A model generated the notes under the pieces. It had not been told where the DNA came from, ran no database searches, and saw only the letters and a list, made by a program, of their open reading frames with translations. From NCBI GenBank assembly GCA_905116865.2, contig CAJHNH020000224.1:2108910-2172909 (forward strand): a DNA stretch of 64,000 nt. Direction: 5' to 3'. The translations under genes and the position numbers were made by a program. Origin of the DNA: Candidula unifasciata (Eukaryota; Mollusca; Gastropoda; Stylommatophora; Geomitridae). Shown piece after piece: positions 11,990 to 22,647 of the stretch (positions are counted from its first letter, which is position 1; each line of letters begins with the position of its first letter).

Positions 11990-12430
11990 GATCCCTTCTT
12001 CTTCTTCACTTGCTCTTTTACCGCTGTGGGTGTCGAGGGAGATATAAGATTCTGTTTTTGGCTCTTCTGGCCGCCTCGACCATAGGCACATCGTGCTGTT
12101 GTAGAGCTTCTCTGGTGTTATCCTTCCATTTGTTTTTGGTCTACCTCTTGCTCCACTTCCTTCTTCTCTTTCCATGTTTGCTTTGTATGGTATAGTGTCA
12201 CAAGGCATTCTCTCTAAGTGGGCAAACCATTTCACTTGCTGTCTTTGTATGTAATTTAGAATTGGTTCTGTGCCGACTTTTTCTCTTATGATCTCATTCC
12301 TGATCTTATCTCTTATGGTCACTCCTACAGCCCTTCTCAGACATCTCATTTCCGTGGTTACTAATTTTCTTTAATGGTTTGTTGTGAGTGACCGTGTCTG
12401 GCACTGGTAGCACAGAGTTGGGATAAATAT
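11990..12430 (-). pseudogene. LINE RT C-terminal fragment, family B
   Basis: The - strand encodes MRCLRRAVGVTIRDKIRNEI, WFAHLERMPCDTIPYKA and ARGRP, then LDTHSGK before a GAAGAAG tail. It is nearly the same as 39,545-40,235, which is on the + strand and better preserved. It meets the + strand LINE at 11,960 tail to tail across about 30 bp. Confidence 0.8.
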
Positions 12431-13544
12431 GACGATCCCTGGTTTCCTAATTTTGGCCCCTGAATAAACTTAGCTGAATAGCCCTGCTGTATAGTCAATG
12501 CAAATTAAAGCACATTTTTTCTTGACCTCTTTAGGAGTCGCCATGACTGCTAACTATGCTTAAACATTCAATATTGTGACATGTTAAGATCTCTTCGTTA
12601 TCAGTTTTAATACGTGGTTAATGTTCCTTGCTAATTTTGTTCCCAGCGAATACAAATATTTTCTTCTTCACTGCATGCATTTTTATATCCTTAGCATTTA
12701 AGTCTAAGTTAGGTGTAACATGCTATATTTATTTGCCCGCCTTGCTTTATTTATTCTCTACACCTCTTTTTGTCATCCGCTGCCGTAATTTTACCCATTA
12801 GCCCTAAGTGCCCCCCCCCCCCAACCCTTCCATGAGGCCGTTACGGTGGCCTGGCCCCTTCCATGACCGCACAAATTTTATCAATGAAGCCATTTTCCAT
12901 GTCCAATCAAAGCTAGATATTAAGTTGCAAGGTATTTAATAATGTGCTTAATTCGTGTCAAGATACCACGCTACTGACGCGTTTTATGAGTGTTATATTT
13001 GTGTAGACGGGCGTCCTTCCAACCTTCTTCTACAAAAAGAAACTCACTGTAGACGCTGCCACTTAAGAAAAAGTAAAGTGATTTTAGTCCCTCTCTTCAT
13101 GCGGCGCCCAGTGATGAATCTAGTACACTGTGTCGTCAGTACTAGGAGAGGCAGTCCTGCTGGACAGTGCAGCTGTCTGTAATAGCTGTTAGAAAACGGG
13201 AAATAATTTGATGATGCCAACTTTTATTTTTCAAGGGAAGAAAACATGAAGTTGCGGGGTCGTTGTGCTGCCTTCAATGGCCGTACTTTTAATGTTGCGA
13301 TGCCATATGTTTAAAAAGGGGTTGTCGTGTGTGGGTGAGCTTATCATGTGTCAGCCGGTTTTATTTTTGGGTTGTCGTGTGCGAGTGCGCCTCTTTAGTG
13401 CCGTGGGTGCTGATTTGATATTCGGTTGTCGCACTGCTGTTTGTGTGACCTTCTCATCATGCGTGCGCCTCTGTAGTGCCTTGGGTTATCATCATGTTCC
13501 ACGACCTTCTCTCCAAACTGACCTTCTCTGTTAGTTTCATTATC
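12431..13544. other. Non-coding, no gene recognised
   Basis: A C11 run lies at about 12,811. Open frames at 12,955-13,182 and 13,265-13,534 are Cys/Arg-rich without domain motifs or splice context and are not called genes. The first, with ETHCRRCHLRKSK, looks like repeat-derived coding debris. Confidence 0.4.
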
Positions 13545-13845
13545 ACCAGTTCTCTGTATGCCTAGTGGCTCGTAAGACTTCAGAAAGGACTTTCCTGTCC
13601 TGTGCAGTTTTCCATGTCAGAGATGCTGCACTCAGGTCACTTTCCATCGTTCGTCTCTTTCCCTCTGATGTATATGTGAGAGTTTCGTTCCTCAGCAGTA
13701 ACTGTTCGATTTTCAGATTTGCACATCTTCTAAAAGCAGCTCTAGCTTTCTTCAGGTGTGACTGTATGTCTTCCTCCTTGCCTCATAGTAGGGACACCAC
13801 ACTGCCAAGATATGTGAAATGTTCAACATTTCTCTGTTAGTTTAA
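13545..13845 (-). pseudogene. LINE RT C-terminal fragment
   Basis: On the - strand: VEHFTYLGSVVS, KEEDIQSHLKKARAAFRR and LKIEQLLLRNETL, with one stop. The 'FTYLGS...KARAAF' signature is the region downstream of the RT catalytic core. No flanking element parts are recognised. Confidence 0.65.
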
Positions 13846-14104
13846 CAATGACAGATAACCTGAAAACTTATTTAACAGTTTATATATATAATTTATTACT
13901 CCCTCATTCAGAACAACAAATAGTTTTATAATTTTCATTGACATTGTATACACATTTTCATTTATTACATAGGTCACATAGGTATCAGCAGCACTTGTTT
14001 TAAACATATAATGGTTTGGTATAGACAAGTTAGCTGTAGCTATGCTGCGATACATGGGTGGTTAAACATGTCGCAGGTGTATTATTGTTGCTAGTATAGG
14101 CTTT

Positions 14105-14310
14105 TGTCAAGTGGTGTGTTTGCGTCTCTCTAAGTCATACTTTTTGGCGCCTCTTTTACTGCTGTCGTTCCCACAGTTTGTCTGACAGTATCACTATTCA
14201 CTCGATCTCGGGTTATTAGGTTGGCGGCTTTTCTCAGGCATCTCATTTCGCAAACGGTTGTTTTGCCTGCATGGGCTTTAAATAGTGTCTATGTGTGGCA
14301 CTGGTTGCTT
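14105..14310 (-). pseudogene. LINE family B fragment
   Basis: The - strand reads EMRCLRKAANLITRDRVNSD then TVRQTVGTTAV, matching EMRCLRRAVG... of the copies at 12.0 and 39.7 kb. It is short and decayed. Confidence 0.6.
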
Positions 14311-15134
14311 AATATTAAAATAAATACACTGTTAATAATATGCCTCTTTGCACTCCTAATTATGTTTGGATGTCCTAATAATTATTGGTTCATAAATGGT
14401 CTTCAGAATGACTCCTTTGTCCACTATGAGTGTCCTTTAGTTATCGCTTTTGCAGCCAGTAGATCCGCTCTTTCATTTGCTCGCACTCCTAGATGTTTTT
14501 GCCTGCCTAAGGTAGTCATAACACGTGGGAAGTGCTGTGAATATTATATTCCTGTCACAGTAGACACTGTGACAGCGTCACTGATTGATTACCATTCACG
14601 CTCAGAAGACATCATTTATACAGGTGGGTCGTGAGGACTGGGTCAAAGTCAGGATATGGGATAACCACTGCTTCCAGGCGCTTCGCACAGGCAGCAGAAT
14701 AAACCTACGCCCATTTCCGGGATTTACATAATTGGGTATGGCGGAGTAAATGGTAATTGCACCAATGCAAACGGGAACAAGCATGATCAGGGTATATGGG
14801 GCACTGTAAGGATTAGTCTGGCGGATAATGAGGCATCTCTGGCGTAAACGCGATTGCGTGACGTGGGAGTAAAACTTGATGTTGCACTTCTCTGTCCTCT
14901 TTGAGGCCAAGATATGAGACAATAATCAACTTCTCAGGTGAAAAATGAGAAGAGGTACCTTAAGTGGCTGCTGCATAAGAGGAATAGCACACACTGGAAT
15001 TCCCAGCACCGTCGATTGTGATAACATAATGTAACAAGCAGGTAGATTGTTTCCTTACCTAGCATGGCTGAGGTATTCTTACTAGAATCAGTTCATGTTA
15101 CTGATTACACATGACTTCCTTTAACTTTATAGTG
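14311..15134. other. Non-coding, no gene recognised
   Basis: A weak RNase H-like start (DIIYTGGS near 14,610-14,632, followed by a stop) may be another LINE crumb. Otherwise nothing is recognised. Confidence 0.35.
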
Positions 15135-15520
15135 GCAAGCTGCGTCGTCTCGAGGCATGGTGTCCACCTCAAGTGCTAGAGGTCCCGTATTCAAGCCCCG
15201 GTGAAGGCTGGGATTTTTTCCTGTGGACTTCTAGTAATCCCCCACCCCTCCCTCCCGGTCTTTGGGTGGCAAGACCAGACGCCCGTGTGTATTGTTGCGC
15301 ACGTTAAAAAAATCCCTTGGCAGTTGGAAATCGAAAAGAGTAGCCTGACGGCGCTGCCCAGGCAAAAATCTAGCCAAAGTTTTTCAGGATCCTCGCCGAT
15401 GCAACAGAATTTGTGCACTGCGCTGAAGCTCAGGCTAGAGTTAAAAGAAGAACGGGGCACTAATGGGTTACAATCGTGTGCCATGATGTTGATCCGTTTA
15501 ATAAAAATAAACTTTATAGT
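15135..15520 (+). mobile_element. tRNA-derived SINE, family 1, abutting separase exon
   Basis: A tRNA-like head with a decayed B box (GTATTCAAGCC, about 15,188-15,198) is followed by CCCGGTGAAGGCTGGGA-type body, GTGGACTTCTAGTA, the 'GACGCCCGTGTGTATTGTTG' block, GCGCTGCCC and the tail ATGTTGATCCGTTTAATAAA. It is the + strand partner of 7,093-7,440. Its tail ends about 15 bp before the 3' splice site of exon 1, so part of the present branchpoint/polypyrimidine region may be SINE-derived. Confidence 0.8.
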
Positions 15521-15535
15521 TTTGTTTTTTTTCAG

Positions 15536-15711
15536 TGCCAGCTGCCAGACATCACACCCCACGAGGCTGTCTGTTCAAGCTACTATTTCACTGGAAACAT
15601 AAAAAAGGCTTGGCAGTTGATCAGCGAAACAATGAGACTTGGCCCTGAATGTGGTATATCTGAGGAAATAATGAAAGTGCTGCTTCCTATTTTCAAAAAT
15701 TATGAGTCGCT
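15536..15711 (+). CDS. Separase-like exon 1 (internal)
   Basis: Encodes residues 1-58 of the visible product plus two bases of codon 59. It opens in phase 0 after TTTTTTTTCAG with CQLPDITPHEAVC and ends NYESL before GTAAGTATT. It includes an amphipathic helical pair (NIKKAWQLISETMRLG and EEIMKVLLPIFKNY) as expected for a TPR-like superhelix. It is called internal because it begins at an acceptor and no start codon belongs to it; the ATG at 15,476 lies in the SINE-derived intron. Confidence 0.75.
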
Positions 15712-16289
15712 GTAAGTATTCAATGTATATATATATATTTTTAATTTAAAGGTCTAGGATCATCATTTCATTTAGTCAGAACTACTGCATCGTATACTTT
15801 CTTACCCGTGGTCACTTACATTCTGTGTCCATTTGATGCTGGTCGGCCCCGCCTCTCTTTCCTGGTACCATGTTTTCTGCTATTATTCTTTCTGATCCGC
15901 AATGGCCCTTGATACGGCCACTATATTTCAGTTACTGCTGTTTGTTAGCCATTATTCCTTAATTTTCATGTATGTCAGTATTTCGCTTTTACTTTGCCCT
16001 GGGTCTTCTGAGAATCTGTCTTTGGCATTTTGACTCAAACGTCCACGATTCACATCGCGTGCACTCAACATTTTTATTTTCATTTCATTGGCATCAAGGG
16101 TTAAACGATGGAGGGAGTATTTGCACTGCGAAATAGCCTCTCGTCAACAAGTGTTTAAGACTTCAAAATCAAGATGCTGACCTTTTGAGAGTACTGCAAT
16201 GTTAGTTTTAAAGGACCGTTTTCCACCCCTGTAGACGTATTGTGCGTGTGAAGCTAAATCTCGATTTTTTTAGAGCACTGGGTTAGTGA

Positions 16290-16495
16290 TGTGGTTACAT
16301 CCCGCGAGCCGCCTTTACTCTCCAGGATTTTACGTGGTACCCATTTTAAGACTGGATCGACGCAGGAGCCAAGGAATTTCAGAAAAAAATAAAAAGAAGC
16401 TAGGCCTCTCCAGGACCACAACCCACGACCTTCGTACCCGCAGGTGAACGACTAGCCGCTACATCTCGACGACTCCTTCAGTTTTTAAGAACAAA
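16290..16495 (-). mobile_element. tRNA-derived SINE, family 2 (decayed)
   Basis: On the - strand a tRNA-like head (GTAGCGGCTAGTCG near 16,455-16,468) precedes a body similar to 38,273-38,530, including 'GGTACCCA', 'GATCGAC' and 'AAAGGCGGC'-type blocks in the same order. It lies in intron 1 of the separase-like gene, antisense to it. Confidence 0.7.
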
Positions 16496-16597
16496 CCGAT
16501 AAATTATTATGCATAGTTGGATATTATAAATTAAGTACAATTAGTAGTTAATATGCTAATATTGTTCTTTTCTCCTATCGATTTTCACGTGATCAAG

Positions 16598-16736
16598 CTT
16601 CACTGATGTTGAATGCCTAAATCAGTTAAAGAGAACAATGAAAGTCTTGCACAAATATCCTGAATATGGTGATCTCTTGGCTCAAGGAACTCTATTATAC
16701 TGGGAAACACAGAATACTGCCTTTTCTGCAGCAAAG
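16598..16736 (+). CDS. Separase-like exon 2
   Basis: Begins after ATCAAG with one base completing a Leu codon, then FTDVECLNQLKRTMKVLHKY and LLYWETQNTAFSAAK, and ends at GTAAGAGA. It covers residues 59-105. The acceptor lies in TTTTCACGTGATCAAG, a weaker polypyrimidine context than the other exons, so the start could shift slightly. Phase continuity with exons 1 and 3 supports it. Confidence 0.7.
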
Positions 16737-17529
16737 GTAAGAGATACGTGTAGAAAACACTATTTTGTAGATCACATACTAAAGATACCTGAAAACATAA
16801 GGACATGGCACGGCCCACCAGGCCTTTAGCAATGGTTCGCAGCCGATCTAGGAGGAAGGCTCAGACAGGTGGACAGCGCTGTTAGACTGATTCAGCAGCA
16901 TGCTTTGTTCCAAACGTATATATTTTGACTTTTGACTTGATTGGAATTTCATCCTAATTTATGGCTTTGTAACACATGGCTCCTGTACTTTATAACTGTC
17001 TTTGCTGGTTGTCATATAATGCATTTTGTATTTTTGGTATATATTGTCGTAAGATTTTTGTTGGAATAGCTTGGTGACTTTTTGGTTTTCATTAAATCTT
17101 AAAGCTGTTTCCATTTGTCTTTGATTTATGTGAGCATAACTTTGACTTCTGCCTTATATATCACTATTACTAAGGTAGTCTGTTAGTTTCTTGCAGCTTC
17201 TTTCCCTGTTCCTGAATACGTTTGGTGCAACTCATGTTTCAGCTTTTATCTGTGGCCTAAGGGCCAAGTCAGATGCTATTTTAGTGTGGTTTTTCTCGGA
17301 TCTCTTCCATTATGTTTCCTTTCATGATTGCCCTTGATGTATTTTTTTTTTGGGGGGGGGGGGGGGGGGGTTGTCTGCTTTGAGGTTTTTGATCTTGTAG
17401 TCTTGACTTTTCTAGTGCTGTGAAGCCCCTAGATGCTTCATCCGGTTGTATGTATGTGTATAAGTGAGTGAGTGGTTTTGCGTGTGTATGTGGGTGTGCA
17501 CGTGCGCGAGTGTACGCATGCACTTTCTT
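16737..17529. other. Intronic, no gene recognised
   Basis: AT-rich intron sequence with a G20 run at about 17,351-17,370 and a TG-rich patch. No coding region or structured RNA is recognised. Confidence 0.4.
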
Positions 17530-17911
17530 CCTCTGTTGCCTTTCTGTCCCCCAATGGAGCATAGATCCTCAACCAACTAACGCCAAGACGTTCTATCTTT
17601 CGCTATTGTATGGAGCTCTCCCCATGTCCTCCCAATCTTTACAACTTCATTCTCCAGCTCTCTTCTCTATGTTTTTTTGTTGTTGGGGGGGGGGGGGGGG
17701 GGGGGCTTCCTTTATTCATATGCCCCTGTGGGTTCCAATGCAAAGACATTCTAGTTATGCTGTTCTCCAGTTTTCTCAATGTGTGTCCTTTCCAATGCCA
17801 GCGTCTTTTCTTCACCTCTTGGTCCACTGGAGTTTGTTTAGTTAATTCCCTCTATTCTCCGCAGGCACCAGTTAACGAATGTCTATAGTTTCTTAGTAAT
17901 TGCCTTAGTTG
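17530..17911 (-). pseudogene. LINE C-terminal piece, split from 18,593-21,140
   Basis: The - strand encodes INWCLRRIEG-like residues (short form NWCLRR), then VDQEVKKRRWHWKGHTLRKL, ENSITRMSLHWNPQG and, beyond a G-run that creates a poly-Pro artefact, GELHT near 17,615. These are the residues that should follow the GAET motif at the end of the LINE fragment starting at 18,593. The two parts are separated by a 671 bp insertion. Confidence 0.75.
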
Positions 17912-17916
17912 TTCTC

Positions 17917-18587
17917 TGCAACGAGCTGTGTCATAATGACTCAGCTTTCACTGGCTGTTGTCTAGGAGATGATGTGTGTAGTGAATGCTCTTAGCACACA
18001 TTCTACAATGACATAACTGGGACAAGCCGACACTAACTTAGCCGTAAGATACATCAGTTTATTGACATCTTAACACTTACATCAATGTCCGGTCCTTGTC
18101 CTAAGAAACAGCTTTCACATACCACATTACTCAGACTCCAACATGCGGGTTTCTCACACAGTCACTGACCAGAGTTCGCACAGATGTATCTGGTTCTTCT
18201 CCTCGACATCATACAGACTGGCCTGGTTGGTCTTGGCTTCAAATGGATGTCGTCGTCTGGTTTTCCTCTCACAGCAATCAATCTCACGTTGTCATTCTCT
18301 CGATCACTCTCCCGTCCTTTCACTCCGACAGTTCAACACATACTAACTTGATCAGACTAGGATCTGAATTTATACCCCGTGTTAATTTCACGTGGCAACA
18401 CGTGGTGGTCTTTTACTTCCACGTGGCTACCTGTGTTCGCTATCATCGGGTTCCATGTGATAACACTTGGTCAGCACCTATCTTGAAAACCTCGGTTAAT
18501 CCGACTATCTGGCTTCTCTCGTATTTTGGTTAACCTTGAGCTTTCCCCCCAACCTTCCTAATCTGGGTGAAAATATCTCCCATTACA
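17917..18587 (-). mobile_element. Probable solo LTR (671 bp)
   Basis: The insertion splits a LINE and is bounded by a 5 bp direct repeat TTCTC (17,912-17,916 and 18,588-18,592). On the - strand it begins TGTAATGGGAG and ends CGTTGCA, the TG...CA ends of LTRs. On the same strand a TATAAA (18,369-18,374) lies about 210 bp from the 5' end and an AATAAA (18,058-18,063) lies about 525 bp in, which is the order expected for U3, R and U5. There is no coding region. The family is unknown; a 5 bp target duplication fits Ty3 or BEL elements. Confidence 0.75.
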
Positions 18588-18592
18588 TTCTC

Positions 18593-21140
18593 CGCGTTTC
18601 CGCCCCATACAAAAGTACTGATTTGATATTAGAATTAAAAATTTCAAGTTTAGTATTTCTTTTAATTACTTTTGACCTCCACAAACTCCCTAGTGCTATG
18701 AAAGCTCCTCTTGCCTTTCGTATTCTTTTTTTATTATCTCTATCAGTTCCTCCATCTTTATCTACATTACTGCCCACATAGGTGTACGACTCCGCGTCCT
18801 GGAGTGGGATGCCGTTATGAGAAGTCACATTACTATTTGCCTGATTTATTCTTATTATCTTTGTCTTTCCTTTATGGATTTTTAGACCTAGCTGTTGTAA
18901 TCTCGCATCAGGTGTATTTAAATTATCTTGCATCTGATTCCGTGAATGGGACAGAAGAGAAATATCATCAGCGAAGTACAGATCCTCAAGTTGTTTTGTA
19001 AGGGTCCACTGAATTCTATTCTATGTGTTAGCAGTTGCTGTCTTCATAATCCAGTCTATAGCCAGTAAATATAAGAGGGGTGACAAGAGACACACCTGTT
19101 TTTATTTCAAATGTATTTGTTAGCTTTAATTTATGAAGAATTCGACATTTCATATCTTTATCTGTTGCCTTTACTAAGTCAATAATTTTATGTGGGATTT
19201 TACATTACCAAATCAATTTCAAGAGAGATTCCCTATCAATGCTGTCAAATGCTTTTTCATAGTCCATGAATCCAAGGTAAAGTGGTGAGTTCAGTTCAAT
19301 GCTTTGCTCTATTATATACGTAATGTGGCTATGGTCAGTACGGGATATGTTTGGCCGAAAAGCTGCTTGTTCGTCTCTTAACTTTTTATCAAAAGCATCT
19401 TTTAATCTTTCCAAAATAATTCTACTTAATATTTTCTAGGAACTGACAGCAACATAATTCCTCTATAGTTTTCGCACTCCTTAGATCACCTTTCTTGGGC
19501 AGTTTCACAAGATATCCTTCTCTCCAGTCTGCTGGTATTTCTTCGGTCTCTCCTACTGTACTGAATAATCTATGTAGCAATTCTGTTGATGTGGTTTTTT
19601 TGTGGCCCTAATGGCTTTTGCTGGGATACCATCTGGACCTGCCGCCTTTCCTTCCTTAAGAAGATTTATAGCTTTTCTAATTTCCTCTTTAGATGGTATC
19701 TCACATCCATTTCTAAAGGTTGGATATCTGGAGGAACCTATGGGCCTGGTCTATTTAGAAGCATTTCAAAATTTTCAAAAATATTCAGCCCATTTGTTCA
19801 TTTGATCCTTAGTGTTAGTAAGTACCTTTCCTTGACTATTTTTGATTGATCCAGTTGGATGACTATATTTACCTACTAATTTTCTTGTGTTACTGTAAAG
19901 TTCTCTGAGGTTTCCTTTTGCTGCTGCTGCTTCTTGTGCTAGATCATTTAAACATTTCACTTCATCTGCCCTTATGCGCCTCCTAACTAGCAACACTAAT
20001 TTTGCTATTGTTTAAGTCTGCTTTTTACGTTTCCTTTCTTTATTACATGTAATGGTTTCTAGTGTTATCCACGCTTTATGTTTCCGTTCTATTTTGCCAA
20101 GAACTTTTACGCAAGATTCATTCAAGATTCCTTCGATCTGATCCCAGCAGACTTCAGTGCTGACATCTTCAGCTAACTGCTGCAACACCTGGCACCTATT
20201 AGAGACTGTTACTAAAAATTGTTCCTTAACTTCTTTATCCTTGAGATAACATACATTGTGCTGGTTTCTATGATTATAAGATGTTATACATCTTTTAAGT
20301 TTAAAACTGATTTTACTTAACACCAGAAAATGGTCATTAAATACATCGACACCTCTGAAAGCCCCAACATCATACAGAGACGATCTAAACTTTTTGCTGA
20401 TGCATAGGTGATCAATTTGATTGGTTGTCTTATGGTCTGGTGATTTCCATGTTGCCTTGTGTATTCTTTTATGGGAAAAAATACTTCCACCAATTACATA
20501 TTGGTTTCCTGCACAAAAATTTGTGAACAATTCTCCATTTTCATTCATTACTCCTAGGCCATGTTTTCCCATAATCTCTTCATAACCTGTATCTTATCCG
20601 ATCTTAGCATTTAGGTCACCCATCAAAATTTGTATTGCCCTCTCTTTCATTATCTATAATATTTTGAAGCTGTAAAAATTCTTCCTTAACAGATGCATCT
20701 TTGTCATTCGTTGGTGCTTAACACTGTATTACCGACATGTTCACCTTCCGTTTCGCTGTTCTAAATGACGCTCATATTATTCTGGGACTCACAGCTTCCC
20801 ATTCTATTAGTGCATGGTCTGCTTCTTTCAGGACCACTTCTTCTCTGTGGGACGAATTGTGTCTGTATGTCATGAGAACAAAATAGTTTCCCCTGAATTT
20901 AGATTATCTTTCTCATCCCCAGTCCATTTAGTTTCACATAAACCTAAAATGCGACTTCTATAATGATTCATTTCCCTTACTACTTTCATTGTTTCCCCTA
21001 TATCACAGAGAGATCTAACATTCCAGGTGCCATTTCTAGAGGTTTTCCTAGCTGAGAGGAGGTATGTAGACGATCCGGACTCCTTTCGGCTTTCTCCACA
21101 CCGTGTCATACTTCTTCTACTTAAAGAGCCTCCCCTCATT
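18593..21140 (-). pseudogene. RTE/craniofacial-type LINE, ORF2 (decayed, near full length)
   Basis: On the - strand an APE-type endonuclease begins near 21,030 (TWNVRSLCDIGETMKVVREM, LGLCETKWTG). It continues through 20,572-20,012 (QIDHLCISKKFRSSL, FNDHFLVLSKI) to a linker (19,996-19,775, RRRIRADEVKCLNDLAQEAA). The RT follows with EGKAAGPDGIPA near 19,640, LRDEQAAFRPNISRTDH, FMDYEKAFDSIDRESL near 19,220 and, after several stops, LGLKIHKGKTKIIRINQA and GAFIALGSLWRSK. Many stops and frameshifts interrupt it. The FADD region is degraded. The rest of the C-terminus is at 17,530-17,911 beyond the solo LTR. Confidence 0.85.
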
Positions 21141-21199
21141 TTGGTTGGCTGGGTTTTACTTGACTCTTTTTTTTAACTTATCCATGGTTGGTTGGTTTT

Positions 21200-21340
21200 T
21201 ATGGCTATTGTCATTTTACAGGATGAGGTAGCCAACCGCAAGCCTAACCCTACTCCTAGCTGTCGCCTCTTGCGACATGCTTGGTAGGGTGCAGTGTCAC
21301 TATTCTTTGCTTCCCATGAGGGCCCGGTGACACACGGGCG
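21200..21340 (+). other. Unclassified repeat-like segment
   Basis: Contains the block CTGTCGCCTCTTGCGACATG followed by CTTGGTAGGGT. A related 'TCGACTCTTACGACATG' occurs in the dispersed repeat at about 37,478. It may be a LINE or SINE 3' region upstream of the next SINE. Confidence 0.35.
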
Positions 21341-21364
21341 GCATGCACTTTACCACCCATGTTT

Positions 21365-21630
21365 TTTATTCATAATATGCTTAGGCGTTGCGTGTCCGAC
21401 TCATAATCCAACGTACCGCGATCGAAACCTACTGCTGACTGTCATGGTATGGGGCGTCGCAGGTCGACCCAGCCTAAAATAGGTAACAGGATGGCTGTCC
21501 TGTGTAAGTAAAGACGGCCGGCGTAATGCTGACCACATTACCCATCCAGTGCCGATTGTCTGTAAAAATATGGGACGCTCTTCCTATTTATTCGATGTGC
21601 CTAAGGCGTGAAAAGGGATCCTTCCTTTTT
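21365..21630 (+). mobile_element. tRNA-derived SINE, family 2
   Basis: The tRNA-like head (GCTTAGGCGTTGCGTGTCCG with a B box GATCGAAACC near 21,420) is followed by a body with GTAAGTAAAG, CGGCCGGCGTAATGCTGACC, CACATTACCCAT, GATTGTCTGTAAAAATATGG and AAAGGGATCCTT. The same blocks occur inverted at 32,460-32,600 and 38,273-38,530. This is the best + strand copy. Confidence 0.75.
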
Positions 21631-22229
21631 TAAATTCATAATATGCATTTTATTATATGAACATAACATGTTTTACTGATGAAATGCAACTGCCGAATGA
21701 AAGATAGATGTTTAAAAGGAGCAAATGTATGAGAGGTCTGCGTGCCGAATTTGTGACCCCTTAAAAATAAAGTTCGTTTCCTCCGTCTGGCCTCCTGGTA
21801 TAGATGCTCACTTAGACAGCTGTTTTCATAGTGGCTCTACGTGGCTGGAGGTAAGGACAGCCCAGATATCTGGCCCCTGCTTGTGTGTGGCTTCTTTAAG
21901 GCTCTGGGCACTCGTTAAGGAACGAGACCAAGTAGTAGCGTCAAGTCTTCTGACTTGATGTTATAGTTGCATCTGAAAAGCTTTGACCTCCGACATTTAG
22001 AACACTTGCAACATTTTTGGGGATGAACAAATCTGTTTCTGATACCTTTTGTTAAGAATAATTACTTTGGACAGGTCATCTTTTTTAGCCTTTCTCATGG
22101 CCACCGTTGACGTGTTATACATCTCTATGATGCGGCATGGCCATGATGATTCTTAGCTCTGGTATTTCTTCTTGCAGCTGTAGTTTTATCTATTCATTTG
22201 TGAGTTTCTGCTGTACTCATTCCACAATA
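21631..22229. other. Intronic, no gene recognised
   Basis: No recognisable coding region. The small frames at 21,725-21,958 and 22,137-22,349 lack domains. Confidence 0.4.
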
Positions 22230-22647
22230 GGAATAAACTCACAGGGAGCAAGTACAGCAGGGATCTACCAGTCGTCAGTAGAAATTATCCTCGTCGACAA
22301 GTGTTTCGGCCCACGATTCCTATACACTTTCGGAGGTGGGCCCACCTGAGTTCATGAAGCTCAGGGCTGGTACCCTGCTGCACGAAATTACCGGATGGTG
22401 TTTTTCTTTCGGATAGAGACAAGACGACTTGATGGTTTGCAGAAGGTACTGTGAGATAAGAAGTCGTCGCGGCAGCCTAATTAAAGCAGTCAGCATACCT
22501 GGACGACTGAGCGACAAGCTTACGATTGGTTTACCGGACACATGTTGGACTTTATTAGCAGGTGGCAGAGGATCACTGGCAGACAATTCGGACACGATGG
22601 ACTTTCAAGGGGTGAGAAACCCTTTTCCGCTAGACACCCGGACCAGC
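22230..22647 (-). other. Probable 3' UTR of the R2-like LINE
   Basis: The higher-GC sequence continues about 400 bp past the endonuclease stop codon and returns to AT-rich intron sequence near 22,230. The exact 3' end cannot be fixed without another copy. Confidence 0.4.

Noticed and set aside
14600..14922. IYTGGS block suggesting RNase H
   Set aside because: Stops follow immediately and no other RNase H motif is found. Mentioned only as possible debris.
15191..15602. Open frames on both strands overlapping separase exon 1
   Set aside because: Both lie in the SINE at 15,135-15,520. The + strand frame reads through the SINE and is out of phase with the exon.
17639..17827. Poly-proline protein on the - strand
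   Set aside because: The proline run comes from a poly-G tract inside a decayed LINE.
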